From contig NZ_JAPZDS010000011.1 in NCBI RefSeq assembly GCF_029813115.1, positions 62,001-126,000 of the forward strand: a stretch of DNA of 64,000 bases, in the 5' to 3' direction. Below the pieces are notes generated by a model. That model did not search any database. It was not told the DNA's origin and saw nothing but the letters and a program-made list of their open reading frames with translations. The position numbers and the translations under genes are program-made. Below, in pieces: positions 7,867-16,273 of the stretch. Position 1 is the stretch's first letter. Every line of letters starts with the position of its first letter. The DNA is from Aureimonas sp. SK2 (GTDB lineage: Bacteria; Pseudomonadota; Alphaproteobacteria; Rhizobiales; Rhizobiaceae).

Positions 7867-8583
7867 ATGACGCCCGTCCTCTCGATCGGCTCGCTCAAGA
7901 CTTCCGGTTCCACCACGCTCGCCCTGACGCTCGCCGGCGTCGCCGCCGCGGCCGACATTCCCGTCGTGCTGGTCGATGCCGGGCGCGACAAGGACCTCGT
8001 GGACTGGGCGGCCAAGCCGGGCTGCCCGTCCCTCTGCACGGTCGAGGTGGCCGACGACGAGATCACGCTGGAGCGCGTTGTGCGCGCCGCCCGCCGCCGC
8101 GGCGACCTCGCCATCATCGATGCCGGCGACAATGCCGAGATGATCCGCGCCGGCGCCCGCCTGTCCGACCGCGCGCTGATCCCCGTCCGCTTCTCGCCGC
8201 TTTCGGCCTATGCCGCGCTGGCCACCGACCGCCTGCTCGCCACGGAGGCCGACAAGGGCCGTCGCGGCCGCGACTGGGCGTTCGTCGCCAGCGCCGTCAC
8301 CACCATCCCGAGCCGCGTCGCACGCAGCATCGAGGGCATGATCGCGCGCTCCGACACCGCGCGGCTCGAGGTCGGCCTCGTGCTGCGCGCGGCCTACGAG
8401 GCGCCCTTCCTGCACGGCGGCACGCTGTTCAACCTCGGCGAGGACCTCGTGCCGGGCATCGAGCGCGCCCGCACCGAAGCGGCGACCATCGCCTACGAGA
8501 TCGGCATCCTCGGCCACGACGTGGACGCGGCCACGGTGATCCGCGAGAGCGGCTCCTTCGAGGCGGCCGCCGCCGCGGCCTGA
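7867..8583 (+). CDS. ParA/VirC1-like ATPase-fold protein with degenerate P-loop
   Basis: A 238-residue protein with the start layout of ParA/MinD/VirC1 proteins: beta strand, loop KTSGSTT, long helix, then VVLVDAGRDKDLVDWA, matching the ParA pattern in which D-A-D-x-x-x-x-L-x-x-W follows. The loop is one residue shorter than the deviant Walker A consensus KGGxGKTT and the phosphate-binding lysine is replaced by serine. The Walker B region reads LAIIDAGDNAEM. The start is supported by GAAGG six bases upstream; an ATG seven codons earlier is possible. No ParB or origin lies nearby. Likely a non-hydrolysing or altered ParA relative; function unknown. Confidence 0.65.
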   Translation: MTPVLSIGSLKTSGSTTLALTLAGVAAAADIPVVLVDAGRDKDLVDWAAKPGCPSLCTVEVADDEITLERVVRAARRRGDLAIIDAGDNAEMIRAGARLSDRALIPVRFSPLSAYAALATDRLLATEADKGRRGRDWAFVASAVTTIPSRVARSIEGMIARSDTARLEVGLVLRAAYEAPFLHGGTLFNLGEDLVPGIERARTEAATIAYEIGILGHDVDAATVIRESGSFEAAAAAA

Positions 8584-8611
8584 ACCCCCTTCTCTTTTCG
8601 GAAAAGCTCGG

Positions 8612-8633
8612 CGGCCTCTTACGGGGCCGTTTT
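8612..8633 (+). terminator. Rho-independent terminator after ParA-like gene
   Basis: CGGCCTC and GGGGCCG pair (one G-U) around a four-base TTAC loop and are followed by TTTTG. It lies 30 bases after the ParA-like stop and before recX, consistent with separate transcription of recX. Confidence 0.5.
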
Positions 8634-8682
8634 GCTGTTCGCGGGCGGTGACCTCGGGCGGCCGGCGACTTAAGTTCCCGCC

Positions 8683-9222
8683 ATGCGAGACACCGACAGT
8701 TCCAACGCCCGCACCGCCCGCCCGATCACCCGCGAATGGCTGTTCCGGGCGGCGAGCCATTACCTCGAACGCTACGCCTCGACGGAAGCGAACCTGCGCC
8801 GCGTGCTGGAGCGAAAGGTGATGCGGCGTGCCCATCTGCGCGGGGAGGAGCCGGGCGAGTTCGAGCCGTTGATCGGGGAGACTGTGGCGCGCTTCGTGGA
8901 TCTCAAGCTGATTGACGACCGCAGCTTCGCCGAAGCGCGTCTCGCCTCTCTGCGGCGCCGAGGCACCTCCCTTCGTCAGACGGCCGCCAAGCTCGCGGAA
9001 AAGGGCGTCGATCGCGAGACGGTGGCCACCGTCCTGGCCGGCGACGAGACGGACGAGGCGGAGGCCGCCCGGCGGCTCGCCAAGCGCCGGCGCCTCGGAC
9101 CGCACCGGCTGCGGGACCGTGCCGAGCGTCGGGACCGCGACATCGCCGCGCTCATGCGCGCCGGATTTTCCTATAAGCACGCGTCCGATGCGATCGACGG
9201 AGAAGCCGATAGCCAGGACTGA
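8683..9222 (+). CDS. recX: Regulatory protein RecX
   Basis: A 179-residue RecX, the inhibitor that caps and disassembles RecA filaments. The three-helix repeats typical of RecX are visible: YLERYASTEANLRRVLERKV in the first, LIDDRSFAEARLASLRRRG with the GxS-x-x-x-L motif in the second, and MRAGFSYKHASDAI at the C-terminus. The first repeat carries the family YLxxR/ST-xx-LRR-L pattern. It is not next to recA here, which is usual for Rhizobiales. Start chosen at the first ATG, 100 bases after the upstream gene and its putative terminator. Confidence 0.9.
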   Translation: MRDTDSSNARTARPITREWLFRAASHYLERYASTEANLRRVLERKVMRRAHLRGEEPGEFEPLIGETVARFVDLKLIDDRSFAEARLASLRRRGTSLRQTAAKLAEKGVDRETVATVLAGDETDEAEAARRLAKRRRLGPHRLRDRAERRDRDIAALMRAGFSYKHASDAIDGEADSQD

Positions 9223-9339
9223 ACCAGGAACCCTTCCCCATGGCCTCCGTTGGTGACCCGAACATCATCAATGGCGGACAGGTCGTCGAGGCTTCGGTCT
9301 CGGATCCGGCATGTCCGTGACCCGAAGGGAAACCATCCG

Positions 9340-9903
9340 ATGCCCAGCATCCGCGACGCCAAGATCGCCATTCTCGCCACCGACGGCTTCGAACAGTCGG
9401 AACTGATGCAGCCGCTGGAGAAGCTCCGCGCGGCCGGCGCCACCGTCCATGTCGTGTCCCTGAAGGAAGGCTCGATCAAGGGCTGGGATGAGACCGACTG
9501 GGGCCAGAGCGTGCCGGTGGACAAGGTTCTGTCGCAGGTCTCCGTGTCCGACTACGACGCGCTGGTCCTGCCGGGCGGCCAGATCAATCCGGACAAGCTG
9601 CGCGCCGAGGAGAGCGTCGTGTCCTTCGTGCGCGACTTCTACAATTCCAAGAAGACGCTGGCGGCGATCTGCCACGCGCCCTGGCTGCTGGTCGAGGCCG
9701 ACGTGATCAAGGGCCGCGACGTGACCTCGTTCAAGTCGATCAAGACGGACGTCGTCAACGCAGGCGGGCGCTGGCACGACGAGGAGGTCGTGACGGACCA
9801 GGCGCTAATCACCTCGCGCAACCCGAACGATCTGCCGGCCTTCATCGCCAAGATCATCGAGGAGGTCGAGGAAGGCCGCCACGAGAAGCGTCAGGCCGCC
9901 TGA
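9340..9903 (+). CDS. DJ-1/PfpI family protein (type 1 amidotransferase-like)
   Basis: A 187-residue protein of the PfpI/YhbO branch of the DJ-1 superfamily, associated with stress protection and debated deglycase or protease activity. Glu18 (GFEQSE) and the nucleophilic elbow AAICHAPWLL (Cys111, His112) are intact, and HDEEVVTD and LITSRNPNDLPAF match the family C-terminus. An AAGGGA sequence lies about 10 bases before this ATG; the frame is open upstream but without homology. It is followed closely by a terminator, so it is probably monocistronic. Confidence 0.9.
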   Translation: MPSIRDAKIAILATDGFEQSELMQPLEKLRAAGATVHVVSLKEGSIKGWDETDWGQSVPVDKVLSQVSVSDYDALVLPGGQINPDKLRAEESVVSFVRDFYNSKKTLAAICHAPWLLVEADVIKGRDVTSFKSIKTDVVNAGGRWHDEEVVTDQALITSRNPNDLPAFIAKIIEEVEEGRHEKRQAA

Positions 9904-9928
9904 CGGCGGGGCTTCAGAGCACTGGGGA

Positions 9929-9953
9929 ACGGGGCGCTTCGGCGCCCCGTTTT
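9929..9953 (+). terminator. Rho-independent terminator
   Basis: A perfect 9-bp stem ACGGGGCGC/GCGCCCCGT with a TTCG tetraloop is followed by a short T run, 26 bases after the PfpI gene stop. Confidence 0.85.
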
Positions 9954-10044
9954 CATGACGGGCGTTGCGTTCGGGCGATTGTCACCCGCCCGGCTTCCCG
10001 TATAACAGCAGCGAAACACGCCGTGGCGGAGAGGATGAGAGCGT

Positions 10045-10314
10045 ATGGCCGAGGATCAGGGCTACGAGTGGAAGGGCACCACGATGGACTACGCCGAGCA
10101 TGACAGGACCTATATGGGGTTCCTGGCTCTGGTGAAGTACGGGACGATCGCGGTGATCGCCATCCTGATCGGCATGCTGGCCGGCCTGATCGCGGGCGCG
10201 GGCATCATCATGAGCGTGCTCGCCGCCGTGATCTTCTTCGCCGTCGCCAGCTACCTTCTCGGCGGTTCCACCGAAGCGAAGCACGATCGCCCGGACCTGA
10301 AGACGCATCACTGA
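10045..10314 (+). CDS. aa3-type cytochrome oxidase subunit IV-like small protein
   Basis: An 89-residue protein matching the bacterial aa3-type cytochrome c oxidase subunit IV family (PF07835): a soluble N-terminus with YAEHDRTYMGFL, the family hallmark, then one or two membrane helices (about 32-72). In Rhodobacter and Paracoccus oxidases this small subunit binds at the edge of the complex and is not needed for catalysis. No other cytochrome c oxidase gene lies close by; the quinol oxidase genes in this window are 28 kb away. It is longer at the C-terminus than the shortest family members. Confidence 0.8.
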   Translation: MAEDQGYEWKGTTMDYAEHDRTYMGFLALVKYGTIAVIAILIGMLAGLIAGAGIIMSVLAAVIFFAVASYLLGGSTEAKHDRPDLKTHH

Positions 10315-10334
10315 CGTCCGACCGCTCGAACGCG

Positions 10335-10369
10335 AAAAAGAGGCCCGCACATCCATGCGGGCCTTTTTC
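10335..10369. terminator. Bidirectional rho-independent terminator
   Basis: AGGCCCGCA and TGCGGGCCT form a 9-bp stem with a 6-base loop, flanked by A5 on the left and T5 on the right, so it can end transcription from both converging genes (the subunit IV-like gene and the DUF992 gene). Confidence 0.88.
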
Positions 10370-10379
10370 GTATCCGCCC

Positions 10380-10880
10380 TTACGGCTTGTAGATCACCGC
10401 CACGGGTTCGGCTTCCTCCAGCGTCAGCCGCGCGACGCCGACCGTCGCGTTGACGCCCTCCTGGACCTGAAGGCTGGTCGGCTGCAGGGTGAAGCCGCGA
10501 TCCGGGCCGCCGATCAGCGACTTGGCCCCGACGCCCACCGCGAAGGACGCATCGACGCTCGTGCCGAAATAGCGGCCCGCGAGCGACCGCGGCTGACCGG
10601 GCTCGAAGCTTGCCGCCAGCACCGACCAGGTCATCAGCGTGCGGCCGGTGATGCCGAGATCGACGCCATAGGTGTCGAGCGTGCCCACATAGGTTTCGCT
10701 GGCGCGCGTCCGGCCGAACGGGATGTAGTTGCAGAGCACCGTCTCGCTGGACGACACGACCTGGTTGATCGTGCCCTGGCTCCTGCAGACGAGCGTTCCG
10801 ACCTTCACCCCGGCTTCTGCGGCGGAGGGAAGGGCGGCGGCGGAGGCAAGCGCGAGGGCGGAGAGGAGGATCTTCTTCAT
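10380..10880 (-). CDS. DUF992 domain-containing exported protein
   Basis: A 166-residue protein with a clear Sec signal peptide (about 1-23, MKKILLSALALASAAALPSA, cleavage near AEAG). The mature part matches DUF992: GTLVCRSQG, YVGTLDTYGVDLGITG and LTLEEAEP. Two cysteines (LVCRS and VLCNY) probably form a disulfide. DUF992 proteins are small periplasmic or outer-membrane beta proteins common in Rhizobiales; no function is established. It appears monocistronic, ending at the shared bidirectional terminator. Confidence 0.85.
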   Translation of the reverse strand: MKKILLSALALASAAALPSAAEAGVKVGTLVCRSQGTINQVVSSSETVLCNYIPFGRTRASETYVGTLDTYGVDLGITGRTLMTWSVLAASFEPGQPRSLAGRYFGTSVDASFAVGVGAKSLIGGPDRGFTLQPTSLQVQEGVNATVGVARLTLEEAEPVAVIYKP

Positions 10881-10991
10881 GGCATGTCACTCGACTGCTA
10901 ACGCTGGGATGCCGCGTTAACCCTATGCCATGTCGATTGGTTTCCGCCCGCGCCCTGCCGCGCCCGTCACGAAAGGTGACGGGCTGAAACG

Positions 10992-11891
10992 TCAGGCCCC
11001 GGTGCCGCCGGCCGAGCCGCGCGTGCGCGCCACGCCGTCCTTGGCCGGCTGGTAGTTCGGGTCGAGCGAGGCGGCGTGCGCGAAGGAGCGGTAGGCCTTC
11101 GCCCGGTCGCCGCGCGCTTCCAGGACGAGCCCCTGCGTCGCCCAGAACTCGGCACGCTTGCCGTCGAGCTGGATGGCGCGGTTGATGTCGTCCGCCGCGT
11201 CCTCGACGTTGTTGAGCGCGAGATAGGAGACCGCGCGGCCGGAATAGGGCTCCGGCGCGTTGGCGTCCATGGAGATCGCGGTCGCGAAGTCCTCGATCGC
11301 CTGCCGGTGCTGACCGTCGAGCTGATACAGGAGGCCGCGGTTGTGATAGGCGCGCGGGTCGGTCGTATTGAGGTCGATGGCCCGCTGGAAGTCGCCCAGC
11401 GCCTCGCGGTTGCGGCCGGCGACCCGGTAGATGTTGCCGCGGCCGATATAGGCGGAATCGTAGTTCGGGTTGATCCTGAGCGCCTGGTTGTAGTCGGCGA
11501 CGGCCTCGGCGTTCTGGTTGGTCTGGCGCAGAACCAGCGCCCGGTTGGCGTAGGCCTGGTAGAAGTTCGGATCAAGCTGGATCGCGGTCGTGAAATCCTC
11601 GATCGCCCGCTTGTTGTCGCCCGAGCGGCCGTAGGCGATGCCGCGCACGTTGTAGGCTTCCGGGTTGCGCGGATCGGCGTTCACCGCGGCGGTCAGCGAG
11701 GAGATGTTCTCCGCCGAGCCCTGCGCCTGGTCGATGCTGATGGCCTGGAGGGTCGGGCCGCTCTGGCAGCCGGCGAGCGAAAGCAGAACGGCCCCGCCGA
11801 GGATCGGGAGGAGACGGCTGCGGCGCTGGTCGAGGAGGAGCGAGGTCACGCGGCGAAGGTCCTTCAGAAGTGTCGGTTCGGCAAGGCGCAT
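10992..11891 (-). CDS. TPR-repeat lipoprotein
   Basis: A 299-residue lipoprotein with lipobox LAGC (Cys42) followed by about six tetratricopeptide repeats from about 68 to 290 (for example NPEAYNVRGIAYGRSGDNKRA and the repeated pattern A-x-x-D-F-x-x-A-I-x-L-D-P-N). It resembles NlpI-like or BepA-like TPR lipoproteins that scaffold envelope enzymes. The signal sequence is unusually long from this ATG; a GTG at residue 15 (VTSLLLDQRRSRLL) would give a normal-length one. Partner proteins cannot be inferred from neighbours. Confidence 0.85.
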   Translation of the reverse strand: MRLAEPTLLKDLRRVTSLLLDQRRSRLLPILGGAVLLSLAGCQSGPTLQAISIDQAQGSAENISSLTAAVNADPRNPEAYNVRGIAYGRSGDNKRAIEDFTTAIQLDPNFYQAYANRALVLRQTNQNAEAVADYNQALRINPNYDSAYIGRGNIYRVAGRNREALGDFQRAIDLNTTDPRAYHNRGLLYQLDGQHRQAIEDFATAISMDANAPEPYSGRAVSYLALNNVEDAADDINRAIQLDGKRAEFWATQGLVLEARGDRAKAYRSFAHAASLDPNYQPAKDGVARTRGSAGGTGA

Positions 11892-12017
11892 GCGCAGGAC
11901 GGAGCCGTCAGAAAGAGGGCGGAACGACGACGTTGCCAGGGAATTCGCGGCGCGTGGCAGGGAAAGTCGGGCCGTGATGCGTCCATGCCACGTTCCCGGC
12001 CGGTTTGTGAAGCGGTT

Positions 12018-14033
12018 TCAGGTGTTTCCCGCCTTCGGCCCCAGCCTGGCGCCAGCGTCGGGACCGGCCTCCGGCCGAAGCTGCGACAGGGTATGGGTGA
12101 TGGCCCGCACCGCGAGAACCGGGTCGAGTTCATCGGCGGTCGCAACGTCCTCCGACGTCCGATCCGGAGCTCGGCGCGGCAGCGTTGCCATACGCTGGAA
12201 GAAGTCGGCCGCCGACACCGCGGCGATCGCCTCGCGGCAACGGCCGAGCTCGCGCTCCAGCGCGGCCTGGTCCGCGACCGGTCCGATGGCGGCGGCCGCG
12301 AGCCGATGCGCCCAGTGGCCGATCACGGCGAAGCGCAGCCGTCCGATGCGCGCCGAGCGGCGCCGCTGGCCCGATGCCCAGGTCCGCCCGAGGGGACGGC
12401 TGGCGGCCAGGATCGCGGCATGGTGCCGGTCGAGCGCGCGGGAAATGGCGTAGATGCGCCATTCCGAGGCGTTGCCGTCGAGCCTCTCCCGCACGACCTC
12501 CATGAGCCGGTCGAGATCCTTCAGGAAGGCCGCGGCGGCCCGGCCGGTGGCGGCGCTCGTCCGCTGGGGGAAGACGAGAAACGAGACCAGGATGCCGGAG
12601 GCCGTTCCGATCACCGTTTCCTCGAGGCGGAGGACGAGGAGGTCCGGGGTGAAGTTTCCGAGCAGGCCGTAGACCAGCGACAGGGTGACCGTCATGAAGA
12701 AGGTCATCGTTCCGTAGGACGCCTGTAGGAAGAAGAAGGCCAGGAAAACGCACACCGCCGACAGGATGAGGCTCGCGGCGACCGCGCCGTGCAGGAGCGT
12801 CGCCACGACCATGCCGACTCCGATCCCGGCCGCCGTGCCGCCGGCCCTCGCCAGACCGCGAACGGCCGTATCGCCGCGCGACTGGACGTTGGTGAAGACG
12901 AGAAAGGCCGTCAGCACCGCCCAGAACCAGCGGTCGGCGGACAGCCACATGCCGCCCGCCATGGCGAGGGCGCAGGCCAGCATCACCTGGAGCGCCAGGC
13001 GCGTCGCGTCGTCCTTCCAGAAGGGCGCCCTGCCTCCGGAGGCCGCAGGCGGGCGCATGGATGCGGCGCCGTCTGCCAGATCCGCATCGGAGAGTTCGGC
13101 GGCCGCCCGGCGAAGGCGCCGCCGCAGCCGCGCCAGACGTCGAAGGCTCTCGGCGAGGTGACGGCGCGTCGTCGCGTCGCCGATGCCCTGCGACAGCGCC
13201 TCGTCGATCACCGATTCCAGTGCGAGATTGAGGTCGAACAGTTCGATCGCCAAGGGAGCGGCCGAGGGCGACGCCTCGCCGCGTTGCGGCTCGTCCGGCA
13301 GCATGGCCTCGACCATGCCCAGCGCATCGCGCACGCCGTCATGCGCGGAGCGGACGCTCCGCCGCCTTCGCTCCGTCCAGCCCTTGCGCCCGCCCTCCCG
13401 GATCAGCGTCCCGACATGGCCGATGCGGTGGTCGACGCTGGTCAGGGCTCGGCGGAGGTCCGCCAGCGGCCGATCGGGAAAGATCACTTCGCGCACCAGA
13501 TACGCGGCAGCTCCCGTCACGACGATCGCCAGCGCGATGCCGGGTATATCGGGGAGGGAGGGTCGGAAGTAGGCGCCGGCGAAGCTCGCCATGAAGGAGA
13601 ACATGCCGACCGCGGTCCAGCGCGGACCCCAGCGGCGCGCGTACACGGCCGCGAACGCGACGACCAGGAAGAAGCCGTCGACGAGGCGCGGCTGCGACAC
13701 CAGCACGGCACAGAGGGACAGCATCGCGAACCCTGCCGCACCCGAGATGACTCGCGTGCGAAGGCGGCCGGCCGGCGACGGGTCCCGGATCGCGACGACC
13801 CCCTGAATGGCGAAGAGCAAGCCGGCGGAAAAGGCGGGCGGCGTCAGCGTCACGAGGGTGGTGGAGATCAGGGTCAGGCAAGTCAGAACCAGGGCGGCGG
13901 TAAGCGTGACGCGCGAGGCCATCCGGACCCGAACGAGTCCGGGATCGGCAGCCATCAAACGCGCGCTCAGTTCACCCAACGTCACCTTGCCTCCGGCATC
14001 TTGCGAAAATCGATCGTGCAAGACAGGAATCAT
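12018..14033 (-). CDS. FUSC family inner-membrane transporter (YccS/AaeB-like)
   Basis: A 671-residue protein with two blocks of about five to six transmembrane helices (about 40-165 and 345-480), each followed by a soluble helical region, as in the fusaric acid resistance/AaeB family of aromatic acid exporters. The second block, FVFTNVQSRGDTAVRGLARAGG-type segment, carries the conserved FUSC_2 core. Residues DPGLVRVRMASRV suggest an alternative start at Met28. No membrane-fusion (AaeA-like) or outer-membrane partner is adjacent, so the substrate and the mechanism are not known. Confidence 0.82.
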   Translation of the reverse strand: MIPVLHDRFSQDAGGKVTLGELSARLMAADPGLVRVRMASRVTLTAALVLTCLTLISTTLVTLTPPAFSAGLLFAIQGVVAIRDPSPAGRLRTRVISGAAGFAMLSLCAVLVSQPRLVDGFFLVVAFAAVYARRWGPRWTAVGMFSFMASFAGAYFRPSLPDIPGIALAIVVTGAAAYLVREVIFPDRPLADLRRALTSVDHRIGHVGTLIREGGRKGWTERRRRSVRSAHDGVRDALGMVEAMLPDEPQRGEASPSAAPLAIELFDLNLALESVIDEALSQGIGDATTRRHLAESLRRLARLRRRLRRAAAELSDADLADGAASMRPPAASGGRAPFWKDDATRLALQVMLACALAMAGGMWLSADRWFWAVLTAFLVFTNVQSRGDTAVRGLARAGGTAAGIGVGMVVATLLHGAVAASLILSAVCVFLAFFFLQASYGTMTFFMTVTLSLVYGLLGNFTPDLLVLRLEETVIGTASGILVSFLVFPQRTSAATGRAAAAFLKDLDRLMEVVRERLDGNASEWRIYAISRALDRHHAAILAASRPLGRTWASGQRRRSARIGRLRFAVIGHWAHRLAAAAIGPVADQAALERELGRCREAIAAVSAADFFQRMATLPRRAPDRTSEDVATADELDPVLAVRAITHTLSQLRPEAGPDAGARLGPKAGNT

Positions 14034-14075
14034 GTCGTCCCCGCCCTGGAAAACCAGCCGGTCGCTCCATTTTAC

Positions 14076-14107
14076 GTCCCAACCACCGGCTTCGTGCCGG
14101 AAGGGAC
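14076..14107 (+). promoter_or_regulatory. Stem-loop upstream of Gln/Ala-rich membrane protein gene
   Basis: GTCCC/GGGAC enclose a second stem, CCGGC/GCCGG, with a TTCGT loop, 50 bases before the downstream ATG. It lies between divergent genes and could be a 5'-UTR structure or an operator; no T-run follows. Confidence 0.3.
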
Positions 14108-14157
14108 ATCACACCGCCGCTGGGCAAGCGGTCGAGTCATAGGTGGAGTAAATCAAG

Positions 14158-15069
14158 ATGGTCGATGTCGTCGATCGCAGTGCATACGCGGCTGCGCCGC
14201 TCAAGCGCATTTCCTGGGGTGCCATCGTCGCAGGGACGATCCTTGCGCTGGTCTTCCAGGTGATGCTCGCGCTTCTTGGGCTCGGCATCGGCCTCGCAAC
14301 CCTGGACCCGCAGAACAGCGGCGATAATCCGGCCCTGTCGACCTTCACCTCGGTCGGTGGGATTTGGGCGGTCTTGACCGTCCTGATCGCGACCTTCCTC
14401 GGCGCGTTCGCAGCCGCTCGCTTCGCCGGCAGCGTCAACAAGCGCGATGCCGCCCTGCACGGCATCACCACCTGGGCAACCGCGACGCTCGTTGCCGTGT
14501 ATCTCCTGACCAGCGGTGCTTCGGCGCTGGTGACGAGCACGTTCGGCGCGCTGGGCTCGACCGTGTCGTCGCTCGGCTCCGCTGTGCAGGCCGTCGTGCC
14601 GAACTCGCTCGACGCGCTGCCGCCCGAGCTGCAGAACCAGGCACGCCAGCTTCTTGCCCGCGGCGAGGATCAGGCCCAGCAGGCGGCGGGCGAGGTGCAG
14701 GATCAGGCCCAGCAGGCCGCCAACGAGGCGCGTCAGGCGACCGGCCAGCAGGATCTCGGTTCCGCCGTGTCGCAGATCTTCCAGGGTCTCGGCCAGGATG
14801 CCACGCCGCAGCAGCGCAGCGCCGCCGTGCAGCTGATCGCCTCGCAGGCCAATATCAGCCAGGCCGAGGCGGAGCAGCGCCTGAACCAGTTCCAGCAGCA
14901 GTACGACCAGGCGGTCGAGCAGGCGCGCCAGGCGGCGGGCCAGGCCGCCGATGCGGCGTCCGGCGCGGCCTTCGGGGCGTTCGTCGGCCTGCTCCTCGGC
15001 CTCATCGCGGGCGCCGTCGGTGGCATCGTCGGCCGGACCAAGCGCGCGGTCGGCTACTATCGCGATTGA
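14158..15069 (+). CDS. Membrane protein with Gln/Ala-rich helical domain, function unknown
   Basis: A 303-residue protein with two or three N-terminal transmembrane helices (about 17-45, 65-90, 100-122), a long central region rich in Gln, Ala and Glu (about 155-275, with repeats DQAQQAA and NEARQA) predicted to be helical or coiled coil, and one Gly/Ala-rich helix near the C-terminus (about 278-300). The first helix carries WGAIVAGTILALVFQ, seen in alphaproteobacterial membrane proteins annotated PhnA-like, but phosphonate use is not implied. It ends with a strong terminator. I cannot assign a function. Confidence 0.75.
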   Translation: MVDVVDRSAYAAAPLKRISWGAIVAGTILALVFQVMLALLGLGIGLATLDPQNSGDNPALSTFTSVGGIWAVLTVLIATFLGAFAAARFAGSVNKRDAALHGITTWATATLVAVYLLTSGASALVTSTFGALGSTVSSLGSAVQAVVPNSLDALPPELQNQARQLLARGEDQAQQAAGEVQDQAQQAANEARQATGQQDLGSAVSQIFQGLGQDATPQQRSAAVQLIASQANISQAEAEQRLNQFQQQYDQAVEQARQAAGQAADAASGAAFGAFVGLLLGLIAGAVGGIVGRTKRAVGYYRD

Positions 15070-15096
15070 TCCTCGTCTCACCGGCGAGTTCGGGGG

Positions 15097-15123
15097 AAGG
15101 GAGGGGCACGCCCCTCCCTTTTT
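15097..15123 (+). terminator. Rho-independent terminator
   Basis: AAGGGAGGGG and CCCCTCCCTT form a perfect 10-bp stem with a CACG loop followed by TTT, 27 bases after the membrane protein stop. Confidence 0.88.
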
Positions 15124-15361
15124 CATGTCATCGATCCATGATGTCTGCGCCTCGGACCGGCGTTCGTTCAAGTTTTCGGGATGCGCGTCGGGGGGCGGGG
15201 CGAAGCAACGATGAAGGTCGGAAAGCGGCCGAACCTGTTTGAACCGATTTTAATATGGGCATCTGCTTGTTCCCCGCTTTACGGGAGCTCGGCTCCTCCG
15301 CATGACAGCGGCAGTTCCGGCGCGGCCGGACGTTGCACATCAGGGAAGGGCAGAAGAGCCG

Positions 15362-16273
15362 ATGTTGAGAACCGAAACCGTCCGGAAGATCCTCTCCTGG
15401 TACGAGGGCGAGACGCCCGGTCTGAAGTCCAATCTCTCTCGCCTGCTGATGCACGGTCGGCTGGCCGGCACCGGCCGTCTGGTGATCCTTCCGGTCGATC
15501 AGGGCTTCGAGCACGGTCCGGCGCGCAGCTTCGCGCCCAATCCCGTCGCCTACGATCCGCACTACCTCTACAATCTCGCCATCGAATCCGGCGTGTCGGG
15601 CTACGCCGCACCGCTCGGCCTCTTGGAGCAGGGCGCCGACACGTTCGCCGGCGAGGTGCCCCTCATCCTCAAGCTCAACAGCGGCAACTCCCTGGTCAAC
15701 AAGCAGGACCAGGCGCTGACCGGCACGGTCGAGGACGCCTTGCGGCTCGGCTGCGTGGGCGTCGGCTTTACGATCTACCCCGGTGCGGACGACTCCTACG
15801 ACATGATGGAGGAACTGCGCGAGATCACCCTTCAGGCGAAGTCGCGCGGCCTGATGACCGTCGTCTGGTCCTATCCGCGCGGCGGCAAGGTCACCAAGGA
15901 AGGCGAGACCGGCCTCGACATCATCGCCTATGCCGCGCACATGGCGGCGCTGCTCGGCGCGACCATCATCAAGGTCAAGCTGCCGACCGACCACATCGAT
16001 CTCGGCGACGCCAAGTCGAGCTACGAGAAGAACGAGATCCCGCGCGCGAATGCGGCCGACCGCGTCCGCCACATCATGCAGGCGTCCTTCGCCGGCAAGC
16101 GAATCGTGGTGTTCTCGGGCGGCGCCGCCAAAAACACGGCCGAGCTTCTGGACGAGGTCCGCGCCATCCGCGAAGGCGGCGGCAACGGCTCGATCATCGG
16201 CCGCAATTCCTTCCAACGCAGCAAGGACGATGCGCTGAAGCTCCTGGCGGAAGTCATGGACATCTACGCCTGA
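15362..16273 (+). CDS. fbaB: Class I fructose-bisphosphate aldolase (DhnA/FbaB type)
   Basis: A 303-residue DhnA-type class I aldolase that cleaves fructose 1,6-bisphosphate through a Schiff base. Signatures: LPVDQGFEHGP near 45-55, the strand GATIIKVKLPTD with the Schiff-base lysine, and the phosphate-binding IVVFSGGAAKN and GSIIGRNSFQR. The ATG at 15362 (MLRTETVRKILSWYEG) is the family start; the frame extends 20 codons upstream without homology. It is monocistronic between two long intergenic gaps. The DhnA type is shared by many archaea and proteobacteria, where it often works in the gluconeogenic direction. Confidence 0.92.
   Translation: MLRTETVRKILSWYEGETPGLKSNLSRLLMHGRLAGTGRLVILPVDQGFEHGPARSFAPNPVAYDPHYLYNLAIESGVSGYAAPLGLLEQGADTFAGEVPLILKLNSGNSLVNKQDQALTGTVEDALRLGCVGVGFTIYPGADDSYDMMEELREITLQAKSRGLMTVVWSYPRGGKVTKEGETGLDIIAYAAHMAALLGATIIKVKLPTDHIDLGDAKSSYEKNEIPRANAADRVRHIMQASFAGKRIVVFSGGAAKNTAELLDEVRAIREGGGNGSIIGRNSFQRSKDDALKLLAEVMDIYA

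Noticed and set aside
6934-9180. A 748-codon minus-strand frame covering the amidotransferase
   Set aside because: Only the C-terminal 251 residues are the amidotransferase; the rest overlaps the ParA-like and recX genes and is a shadow.
11076-12728. A 550-codon plus-strand frame opposite the TPR lipoprotein and FUSC gene
   Set aside because: Composition is Arg/Gly/Glu/Asp-rich with no domain and both genes on the other strand are well conserved.
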